Source: Brachypterus glaber (taxonomy: Eukaryota; Arthropoda; Insecta; Coleoptera; Kateretidae). From it: a DNA stretch of 64,000 nucleotides. The stretch covers positions 48,963,365-49,027,364 of the forward strand of contig OY294047.1 of the NCBI GenBank assembly GCA_958510825.1. The letters are read 5' to 3'. Position numbers and translations under genes: made by a program. Each line of letters begins with the position of its first letter. Positions within the stretch are counted from its first letter, which is position 1. Under the pieces are notes generated by a model. That model searched no databases, was not told where the DNA came from, and saw nothing but the letters and a program-made list of their open reading frames with translations. Of this stretch, positions 32,193 to 44,810 are shown one piece after another.

Positions 32193-35100
32193 ATGTTGAA
32201 AATGAGGCCACATTGTTATCAGGTTATCTGTGGACTTTTACTTGTAGGTTTTATTGAATTTATTGGTAAGTATATATACATTTTTTCTAAATATATTGTT
32301 GTTATTCTTTTAAATGAAAATGGAGTTCGTATTATACATCATTTATAATCAAGTTAAATTAAAGAGTTTTATGTTTAATAAGATCTTTTGCCCAAAAATA
32401 TTTTATAATTAATTGTTTTCCTTGGGAATATTACATGTTTGTTTAACCTCGTACTATTCTACTTAATTAAGCATCCCCTAAGTCCAGGACTTGTGTGGGC
32501 TAGTAGTAGAGGGAACCACCGGCTTATACTGACTTTCGAACCAGTTTCTAGGGAGTGTCCGTTTCACTTATCGCCTCCACCAAATTTCAATTATTAATTA
32601 ACTGAAAAAGGCAAATCGGCGCCAGTGAGAATCGAACTCACGATAGTAGACTTGCTATGCATACGCGCTAGCCACTACGCTATGCCTCCCAATAAATAGG
32701 CAGAATAAAAACTATTTGTATATATTTTTTTACTCTATTTACACTGACAATTGACAATTTTTCTATTCCCGAGGAAAACAATTAATTATCAAAGGGTTTT
32801 ATTTAAATTCATATTTACTTTACTAAAACAACATTAGCTTTTTATCATAAACTGTTTTTTCCTTTTTTATTCAAAAATAAAATATTTTTTCTAGGTGCTA
32901 ATTCCCATAGTGAAAAAGGACATCATGATAGAAGTAAGATATTTTAATTTAATATAATAATTTTAATTTTTAATATTGTATACTGTATTGTATATTGTGA
33001 GTTTAGATTAGAATAGAATTATATAAAGGAAAGCAGTACATGTTTTAAGAAAATGCTTGGATAAGTCAATTTTTTATTTTAAATTCTGCATTTATATGTC
33101 TTTATGTTTATTTTTAACAACTATCCAAACTTCGTTTTTTACTAGTTCGTTCCTAATAATGGGAATCATATGAATCACATGATATGATCATTTTAGAGGT
33201 CTTTAAATTCTCTATAGCCATTTTACATAATACTAATTTTAAAATATTATTTTTAATAGGCACCAGAAATACACTAAGCACAAGTAATGTCGACCAGGCT
33301 TGTTATGATAATTGTAAGTAAAAAAATATTATTTTACATCTTGTTTATCACCCTAATCGCATATTTTAAACAAAACACTCAAAATTTTGCGTTACGTATA
33401 GTAAGTATGACCCTTACAAGTTGAGAAGTATATTAAAAGTCGACTCAGAAAATAGTACTTTTTTGAGACTTTAATTTAAAAAGTATTTTTTTTTCGAAAC
33501 CTAGTTTAGTTCTTTTCATATTTACCACAAATCATTTTCCCTGCATTTTACTGAGAAAAGCACAATCATATAAAGTTGGGGTTTGACATAAGCGTAACCC
33601 AAAAACACAACCCCAAAACGACCACAAAAACCATATGTTGATAGTGAGTATTACGTAACGCTACCAGGTGGAGGGGGTGGGGTTATTTTGTCAAGTGTTA
33701 CGCTGATGTTAATGGTATAGGAAAATAGAGTTACAGGGGGGGGGGTCCAAAATGATCAAATTTTGCGTTACGTAATACTTGAACGTTCCCATAGCTCACA
33801 AGTAACCGTTTATAACAATTATCCTTCTCAGTATGAAAAATAAAAAAAAATAAAAACTCTACTATTTACATCTTCAAACTAAAATGTATTAGATTATATT
33901 TGTGTTGTCATTAAAATAAATAAAAGCTCAACGACATTATAATCGTTGGCGCCATCTAGCGGAAATCAATGATTTAAATACAGACTAGTAATATTTAGGT
34001 TACTGGTCAGTTTTTTCATTACAAGGTCGGTCTAGGCGTGAAAACAGTGGGGCAAGAAATCACGTACATCCCATATTTTATAATACATGTAATGTAGGTA
34101 TGTAGATATTAAATACAGTTCGAATAAAAGCAATATTCGTGTTCAATTTTTTCACTAACCAAAGAGGGAACTTCCCTCAGGGAAGAAATGCATAAAAGTA
34201 AATATCTCTTTATTTTAGGCACCGTGTCACCAATAACTGTTCAGGTTTGCGAAGGTGAAGATCTGAGACTAGAATGTAAAAATCCAGACCAAATTTTGCA
34301 CATAATACGTGCAAATTATGGAAGAACGTCAGATAAATATTGCCAAAAAAATACAATATTATCGAATAATTTTAATACACAAGGCTGCCGCGCAGAACAT
34401 TCTCTGCGCATTCTAAAAGAAAGGTACATTTATTTTATATGTAACGTATACGTTCATATACCGGGTGTTTCAGGAAGGTCGTTCACCCCCTTAACTTTTT
34501 TATTTTTTTAGTTACATTATGTATAATTTAGAATTTTTTGACATAGAATTTTTTGGCATTTTCGGTTTTGCCGTAAATGAATCGAACTTTTAATTTTCAA
34601 ATGGAACACCCCGTATATTTTAACATATTTCGATTCAGGAACCAATTCTGAGAACAAGCATGTGTCCCTTGTCAGTTTTTGACAGGTCAAGTCATTTTTT
34701 ATTTAAATTTTTATTTTAAATCCAGAGTGCCTTAAATTAGCTTATTCGCTTCATTTTTGGTCTAGAATCTTAAGAACAATACTTGATATTTTATTCCTAA
34801 GTCGTAACTATCCATAATTTAAACATTTTAGATGTGAAGATTATCCAAGTTGCTTAGTACCAGCAAATAACAATATTTTTGGAGATCCTTGTGTTAATGT
34901 CTATAAGTATTTAGAAGTAAAATATATTTGTCAAGGTATTTAATTTATAAATTTATTACGAATTAACTTATAATTAATTTTTTTTTTAGATAAACCAGGA
35001 CCACCACCAAGTAAGTAAACTGTATAACTGTGTTTTTTTCATGTATTTTAATTAAAAAACAATTTAACTCATAAGTTGACAAAGTTACCCATCTTTTTCT

Positions 35101-38100
35101 TAGACGAAAAATAACACTAGGCAACACAGTTTCTTGCCCTGATTGGAGTCATATATTTTTTAACTAATTTTGGGCCGCTGAAACCGAATATGGCCTCAAA
35201 ATATTTCTATTACCTAAGTGTTCTGAGAAAAATGAGATAAAAATATTAAAAATCATTATTTTATCCCTCTTTTGTTCTAAAATCATGGGAGATAAAAATA
35301 TCAAGGACAAATTTAGATTCGGCTACTCAATATTAGTTAAAAAACCCAACTTAAAACATGGAAACTTTAAATTCATAGGTAGAATAAATTGGGATATTAT
35401 GAAAAAAAATATTTAAAAAAAAATGGATAATGTGACAAAACTAAGTAGGGGTGGAGGATAAGAAGAAGGGTGCATAAAGGGCAAGCTTATCGCCACGTAC
35501 TCATGCTAAAAATTGTCAAAAATCATTACTAGGGGGTTCTTATGTAATAAAGTAACATTTTTATGATGTAAAACCATTAAAAAAACAAAAAAAAAATACA
35601 CAATACTTATTTTATAAATTATTTTTAAATTGGCATAATTGCCTGTACTAAAATTTAAAAAATAAGACGAGCTGGATTTTTTTAAGGTCAACTTTGGGTT
35701 TTTTGGGCTCGGGAAAAAAGCTTACACTGTGTATTTTAATTTTGATTTTTTTTCATTTATTTACTTTTACGAACAAACTAAGCAAAATAAAGAAATATTT
35801 GTCTAAATATTTTTGTAGAGAATTTTATAATCTACAAATTAAGTCTTATAAAATTTTTATACAGATTTGATAGTTTTGCCACAAAAGAGCAATTAAGTAA
35901 ACTCTGCACTTTCATTTTAAGCTTTTTATTTTTTTTTCACGTACTTTGACAGTAGGTCCTTGGCATATATATTTTTGAGTTCCTCGCATTTTTTTAATAT
36001 ACCCTAAAATTTTCAAAATCCTACTCTTTTTTTTAAGATTTTGAAAAAAAAACGTCATTATTTTCTGGACTTATATCTCAAAAATTTTAGGTGCTGGAAT
36101 TTTTCTACGGTCAGATTCGGTTTCTACGTCCTCGAATTAGTAAGAAAAATTTACTTTCCGATCGGGGCAAAAAAAAAAGTTGACATTTGTTGCCTAGTGT
36201 AATATGAAAGTAAGTAAGTTTTACTACCACTACAATGTATACTAAAATTAAAGCGAAATTTTTCTTAAATTATAAAAAAATGTAATAAATAAAATATGTT
36301 TATAAAAAAAAACTAAAAAAAAATACCTGGACAAGATTATTATCATGAGAAATTTCAGATTCCTAGGTTTCTGCGTTTTGACAGATGGACGGTGATCCTA
36401 TTAGGGCTTTTCATTGTTAAGGCACGGATCCCTAAAAGTACACGCATTAATTTCATTTTTAGAACCCCAGGTGTCGTATGCTTGCGATGGCTCTCCAGTT
36501 ACCCTAAAATGTCCAAATAATGAGGTTATTAGGGTTCTCGGCGCTGATTATGGAAGATGGACCAGAACCGTATGTAATAGTGAACCAATTCAGAATATGA
36601 ACTGCCATTCAGATCGGTTAAAAACTATACAATATGTGCAAGGAGTGTAAGTTTTGGTTGTTTATCAAAAAATGTATGTTGGCTTATGTAAAATTACTTA
36701 AAACTACAACTAGATAATACAATTTTCCTTGTTTTTTTGAAAATGCTAAACAAAATAATTTCTGTAAAATATTGTAGTTATGTAAAATTGTGGACAATTA
36801 AGTACTAAATTTTAGGTTAAAATAATTTTAGAATTTGATAATAGTATATTAAAGTACACGGAAAGAAATTAGTGGGCTCTGCGCTATACATTATAAGATA
36901 TTTGGTAACAGTGGCAAATTATAGTGATTTAAGCTATAGATTATAAGGGACACAATAACTAATAATGTTAAAAATAAATTGGAAACGATTATATATATTA
37001 CAGACACGATTATATTTATTACAGGCACTATTATAAATTTACAGAAATTTTATTATATTATAAAAATTATTAGCACGGACAATAATTAAATCTATTTAAG
37101 CTATAAATGCCATACTATTTGTTATATTTTATTATTCACTAAACAATTAAAGTATTTCATATAAATTTTTACACTGACTGGCATAATTGTAAGAGAAAGC
37201 CTTGTATTTATATAATAAGCGATTATAATTTGCTTGGTATGTGTGTTATAGCGCTCCTAGCTATAATTTTTTTTTTTCCGTGTACTAGTTTCATAACACG
37301 TTTTTAGCGCACGAGTACAAGTTTAGAAAACGAGCCGCTTGCGGCTAAAAACGTGTTATGAAACGAGTGCTTTATACAATTTTTTCTATTTTGCTCTAAA
37401 ATTAAAAAAACTTACATTTAAATTGATGACTGATTTAGGGATTTTTGTTTTGGATTGGCATTATAGTTTACACCATGTTTAAAATTCTAAGAACAAATGA
37501 TATTTTGGTATATTTTATAGTCATCTCTTCTCTTTTTTACAGCAATTAAACAAGCCACAATTTTAACATTAAATTTTATAGAAAATTCAACTTTAAGGTA
37601 ACATTGACATTTGCACGGAAAACGTCAAGCGATAGGCCAGGTCTGTTGCCAACCCAAAAAAAACAAAAAGTACGGACCTCTTATGGGCCTATTAGAACAC
37701 GCAAAATGCGTGTGATTATGAGCTTATAAGAGTCGCAAAATAGAAAAATTTACATTATGTGCTTTAATAAAAAAAAAATAGCTAATATTTACATATTAAA
37801 ATATATGTTTTGATTAAAAATAGTAAAAATTACAAACATTTATATGTTAATTTACATATTTTATAATAATGTAAGGTACTTTAGTTAGGTACTTAGTTTA
37901 TATACAATTTACATTGTTTACAATACATTTTTTAGCATTCTAGCCAATTTATAAATAAGTAAAATATTTACACCACTACAAAATAATACTTTCCCCTATA
38001 GGCATAGATTCATTAAAATCAAAAACAAAAAATAAATAAAATACAAATTTTTTTTAATTAAAAAAAAAAATTCAAAAAAGTTTTTTTTTCTTTAAACGAA

Positions 38101-41100
38101 AAATAAATTGGAAAAAATGTCTTTTTGAAAAACATCGTTTTTACCTCATTTTACCCCCATTACCCCCAACCCTATTTTTAACAAAAACAACAAGAATAGA
38201 ACTTTTGATAATCAACCTGTGGTCCAAATTTGAAGTCTGTAGCCCGCACCGTCCTTTGAGTATCGTGGTCACAAATTTCCCGGACACACAGACCGATCCG
38301 ACAGAACGACCGAGAGACAGAATTTTTTTTTACCGAAATCATATTTTTTGGATATAAAACGTCCAGAAACGTGAAAAAAAGCAATAATTTTTTTTCGAAT
38401 TTTTTTTTACTAACGCATTGGGAAAGTAAAATACACTTTTTAACACAAATAATTTTTTTTAGCTGCGAAAATAAAAATAATTGTGAAATAGGAGCAGGTA
38501 ATGGATATAATGATCCCTGCGTAAATACTTTTAAACATTTGGAAATAATTTACACATGTAATGGTAAGTGTAAATAAAACTTTAAATTTTACACTATTTA
38601 ACACATATTTATTTTAGCGGTTTATCTGGGACTAACACCCAAAAATGGTAAGTTTTTTAAAGATATAGATTTGGATATAGATATTAAGAAATTAAAATTA
38701 TTTTACTTATTGTAAAATAATTACACATTTTAACAAAAATTAACAAGAAATCGTTAAAGTTTAGCAATGTGTACATTACTTTTGTAATTTTTTACACCTG
38801 TTTTTGTTCCTTCTAAAAAATGTTGTGTCAACCTAACATACAGTGCGATTATAAAGTGCCGAACAGTTTGAAAAGAAAATACTCTTCGTTTGAAGCCACG
38901 CATCTGTTAGAGTTGTGCGCGAAAAGCCCATGTGATTGCTACGTACAACAGGTTGGTGGCCAGTAAAACGCACACAGCTTTCTTTCGTTTTACTCATCTC
39001 TAATGCCAGTTTTGTATTAAAAAGTGTTCGGCACTTTATAATCGCACTGTATATAGGTATACGTTCATAAAATTGCCATATATTATTAATTACTAATCAA
39101 TATTTATTTAAATGTGTTACCGTAAGGGAACGTTAAAGCATTACGTAACGCAAATTGTACCAATATTCATACACTTCATACCCCGGTTCTCGCGTTATTA
39201 TAGATTATACACGGAAAGAAATTAGTGGGCTCTGCGCTATACATTATAAGATATTTGGTAACAGTGGCAAATTATAGTGATTTAAGCTATAGATTATAAG
39301 GGACTCAATAACTAATAATGTTAAAAATAAATTGGAAACGATTATATATATTACAGACACGATTATATTTATTACAGGCACTATTATAAATTTACAGAAA
39401 TTTTATTATATTATAAAAATTATTAGCACGGACAATAATTAAATCTATTTAAGCTATAAATGCCATACTATTTGTTATATTTTATTATTCACTAAACAAT
39501 TAAAGTATTTCATATAAATTTTTACACTGACTGCCATAATTGTAAGAGAAAGCCTTGTATTTATATAATAAGCGATTATAATTTGCTTGGTATGTGTGTT
39601 ATAGCGTTCCTAGCTATAATTTTTTTTTTCCGTGTAGAGATTTCATATTTTGGCTACCCCCCCCCTAATAGGGGGTGTGTTAGGGGGTAGCCAAAATATG
39701 AAATGTCTACAGCCTTGAATAACGCGAGAACCGAGGTATGAAGTGTAAGAATTTTGGTACATTTTGCGTTACGTAATACTTGAACGTTCCCTAATACGAA
39801 TTTGTGTAAAATTTTATTATCTTTTAATTCTACACACTCAATTAAAGGTTAGTTTATGCAGTCATTAACACTAAATTAATTTAGGAATTTAACCAATAAA
39901 ATAAAATGTGTCAAAAATCCTGACATTTAATTGGTCAAATTCTTAGTTTAGTGTTAATGACTAGGTAAACCATCCATGACACATTTTTAACAATACTGTA
40001 AAAAGTAAACCGAATATTCAGTTACAAATAATAACACTATAGTTCTAAAGTCACATACTTTAATATTTAAGGACAGATATAAAATATTGCGTGCTTTTAA
40101 CAAAAATTAAAGTGCAATAGAGCTCTGTATAACTAGAAATATGAAACAGAAGACGTCTACCCTATCTCTATCTCATTTGTACACGGCACGCTACTACCAA
40201 CTTAAATAAATTAAAAAAATATTGCATTTTCTCCAATTTTTATCAACAATTACCGTTGATTTTTGTAAATAAAGCTAATTAATGAATATTTTTTGCTCAG
40301 AAATAAAAATGATGGATAAGAATGCGCACGCGTACCGCCGAATAACGTGTTTAAACGTCGCTCTGCATAAATTTCCAAATTTTATGGTAAAAATAAGTGA
40401 TTTATTATCAAAAACATTACGAAAAGTGAAATTAACTGTGTTAAAAACTGAATAAAGTATAAAACCAAAGTTATATCAGCTAATAAAGGTGTAACTTGAA
40501 AAATGCCTGAAATATCTGAAGACCAAGTTACTAACCTTATAAAAATATCGTTTGGGAACCTGATCAAAGATGAAGTTTATAACAAAAATTAGTCAAAAGG
40601 TAACAAACAGTATAAAATCCCTTTTGGAGGAACAAAGCGCCATGTATGAAAAAAGGATAAATCATTTAGAAGAAAAAATGGATATATTGTTACAAAATGA
40701 GAAGAAAATGAATCTACGGCTTTATGGAATTAAGGAAACAAAAAATGAAAATTTGAAAAATAAAGTAGTTAGTATGCTTGGTACCATAAACGTAAATATA
40801 CAAACTGATGATTTTGAAGCATTTAGAAATGGAAAAGCGAAAGATAAAAAAACAATTCGCCCAGTTACCATAATACTCCACAACATTCAAAACAGAATAA
40901 ATATTATAAAAAACAGAAAACTTCTTAAAGGAAAGAAACTAACCATAGCGGAAGATCTTACCCAATTTAGGCACAAATTGTTAATTAAGGCAGCAGAAAA
41001 ATACGGATCAAAAAATTCTTGGAGCATGAATGGGAAAATTTTTGTTATTATCAACAGCGAAAAAAAAGAAATACGTAGATTTTCTGACTTGGAGGAAAAT

Positions 41101-44100
41101 GAGAGTAATGATGAGCAAGAGGATGAAGATGTTTGAGTCAACTTTGAAACTATTTTTAGGACTTTTTTTGTGAAATTTATAAAACAAAAAAAAATAAAAT
41201 AAAAGTGGGGTTTTCTGAGAAATTTTAAACATACATAATTGCATCATGTAAGTAAACAGAATTTTTTTTTGCATAAAATGTCCTATTTTCATATTTATTT
41301 TAATTTATCCTTTTTCATTTAATCTCTTCAATTCTATTTCTAAAATAAAATATTTTTATTATCAATAGTACATTAAAAACTGAAGCAGTAGCGGCAAATT
41401 AAAGACTTTTTTTGTCACTGATAAATAAAAAAAAGCAGTAAATACAAAGACGTTCTTTTTACTGTATACAACTTAAAATATTTTGATATAGGGAATGCTA
41501 GAATACTTAGAAGAGGTAGAAATTTATGAAAATAATGAAAAAACTAAATATTACACTGTAGAGGAAATTAATAATAATAAAAATAACTTGTTGAATGGTT
41601 TAAATATTTTTCAGGCTAACATTAGAAGCCTTAACAAAAACTACGAAGAGTTACAGGTACTATTAGATTCTTATCAAGTTCAATTTGACATTATAGTTTT
41701 GACTGAAACGTGGAATGTTGAATGCCCCCAATATTTCTCGATAAATGGCTACACTACACATTATAATAAAGCTAAGTTCAACCAAAATGATGGCTGTGTA
41801 ATCTATATTTTAAAAAATATAAATGCTGTTGTAACTAACAAAAAAATTAACGAGGTAACTTTTTCTGTCATAAAATTTAACTTTAATAAATATACGTACA
41901 ATATTATTGCTTTATACAGACCCCATGGGTCTAATGTTGAACTATTCCTCCAGGATTTAAGTTTAATATTAGAAGAACATTCTGATAGTAACATAAATAT
42001 ATTTGCAGGGGACATAAACATTCATATTTTGGACAAACTAAACCCACATTCTACTACTTACCTAAATATCTTAAATTCTATGGGATTTAAAAGTTATATA
42101 AATTCACATACCCGTATAACTGCAGACTCGGAAAGCTGCATTGACCATTATTTTGTTAAATGTAATAATAACAATTTTACTTTACAGGGAATAATTGGGG
42201 AAAATGTTACAGATCATCTTAGTACAATTTTAAACATAAAAACTAAATTTCAAAATAAACTAAACACAAAAAAAAATAATGAAATAATAAATAAAAAAGA
42301 TATAAATTTTGAACTTCTTGCGGAGTTATTAGGGGACGAATCATGGCACACTGTATATAATTCTAATGATGTAAATTTAGCCTATAATAATTTTATAAAT
42401 TTAATACAAAAATATATAAATAATGCAACAATAAATAAACAAATAAAAACGGTTACTAAACTAAAACCATGGATAAGTCCTTCCCTAATAAAATGTATAA
42501 AAACAAGAGAAAATTTAAAAAGAAAATGTTTAAAAAATAAAAACAACAATAACCTTTGGAATGAATACAAGAGGTATAGAAATCATGTAACAAATATAAT
42601 TAAAATAGAAAAAAAGCAATATTATGAACAATTATTACATAAAGCAAATAATGATCCTAAAAAAATTTGGAAAACTATTAAAACAGCCATAAATAACAAA
42701 AAAGAAAAAAATGAAAATATTACTCTACATAACGAAAATAAAAAAGTATCCAATCCCATAGAAGTAGCTGAACAATTTAACTCTTATTTCACAAACGTTG
42801 GTGGAAACATACAAAAAAACATTCAAACACGCAAAAATAAAACAAAAAGGCAACAAAAAAATAAAAATATACAAGATTCAATGTTTATGGCCCCTGCAAG
42901 TGATTTAGAAATACTAAAAGAAATAGGCTCTTTAAAAAATAATAGTTCTAGCGGCATAGACAAAGTATCAGTTAAAATTATAAAACATGTCAAAAACATT
43001 ATTGCTGCGCCATTAACCTATATTATAAATTTATCATTCGAACAAGGGATTTTTCCTGAAAAGCTGAAAGTTGCCATAATTCGTCCTATACATAAAGGAG
43101 GGGAAACAAGTAAAATGAATAATTATCGACCGATATCAATTTTAAATAATTTCTCAAAAATATTCGAAAAATGTATAAAAACACGACTTTGTGCCCACCT
43201 TAAAAGAAATAAAATTATATCGAAATTTCAATTTGGCTTTCAAGAAAAAACTTCTACTCAGGATGCCATATTTCATCTCACAGACTCACTGTACAAAACA
43301 TTAAATAAAAACAAAAAACTATTAGCAATCTTTCTTGACCTACAAAAAGCATTTGATACCGTACCTCATAATAAATTATTAAAAAAACTGTATGACATCG
43401 GAATAAGGGGGGTAGTGTACGATTTATTTAAAAGCTACTTATTTCAACGTCAACAGCACGTCAATATAGATGATAAGTTCAGTGAGTCTGCGGAGGTGAA
43501 GTGTGGCATACCACAAGGTACAGTTTTAGGTCCTCAGTTATTTCTTATCTATTTAAATGACATTTTTGACGTTAATCTTAAAGGTCATATTATTTCTTAT
43601 GCGGACGATACAGTGCTAGTGTTTGAAGGTTTTTCATGGGAAGACGTTATTAGGGAGGGAGAATTGGGTATGGCTGGAATAAAAGAATGGTTAGATGATA
43701 ATCTCCTATCATTAAATGAAAATAAAACATACTTTATGACCTTCTCTGCATCAATAGTAAACCAGCCAAACTTTCAAACAATCAAATTACATAATAACTG
43801 CAACGTAGAAAACTGTACTTGCACGCAAAAAATACAAAAAACTGATCAAATAAAATACTTGGGTGTAATTATTGACCCATTCCTAAAATGGGAACAACAT
43901 GTCACATACGTCATTTCAAAGATTAGAAAATTTATTTATATTTTTTATAATATTAGAGACCTATTTCCTGAATATATTCTACGAAATATCTATATTTCAC
44001 TGGTTCAATCAATTATAACATATGGAATTTGCATTTGGGGAAATACATATAACACACATTTTGAAAACTTAAACATCACGCAAAAATATATCTTAAAAGT

Positions 44101-44767
44101 TATTTTCTTTAAAAACAAATTATTTTCCACAACAGAGTTATTTTCTCAGACCAATATGCTAGATATAAAGGGGCTTTATATAATAAACGCAGTTAAATTT
44201 GTCCAAAAAAATCGAAATCTATTGGGTCGCATTCAACATTTACATGAAACTAGGTCAAAACTGAATTACAATTTAATCTTACCTCAACCTGTTAAAACAC
44301 TAATAAAAAAATCACTTGCCTATACAGGTCCAAAATTATACAACCTAATTCCTTCATCAATAAAAAAAATAAATAACACTGCACTGTTCTATAAAAAAGC
44401 TACCGATTTTATAAAAACAAATATCTATTTATTCCTATATGCGCTAGAGCAATAAAATTCTACCTCCCTCTATCTGAAAGTATTACCCTAATTTAAATGT
44501 TTTAAAGATTTGAACGGTCTTTAAAAAATATGTATGTATAAAAAAAAAAATAAATATAAATAATGAAACATTAATACTTATATAATAATTCTGTGACAAA
44601 TTAGAAGCACAACACGATTTTTATCAGGTGCAATGTTTTTTTTTCTAAGTTTAAAAAAAAAATATATACCTACCTACTATGTTTTTTAAATTTTCCCCGA
44701 AAGCCTACTTTATACAAATAGGGTATAACATTCAAAAAATGTATTTATTTAAAAATTGACCAATAAA

Positions 44768-44810
<43 letters not shown>

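Noticed and set aside
32620..32690. A functional tRNA gene on the minus strand
   Set aside because: Box A and box B are present, but the acceptor stem has mismatches and the sequence runs on into a SINE body.
34188..34511. A separate 107-aa gene starting at 34188
   Set aside because: The useful part is lectin exon 4 (34219-34423). The start lies in intron sequence and the end reads past the splice donor into a MITE.
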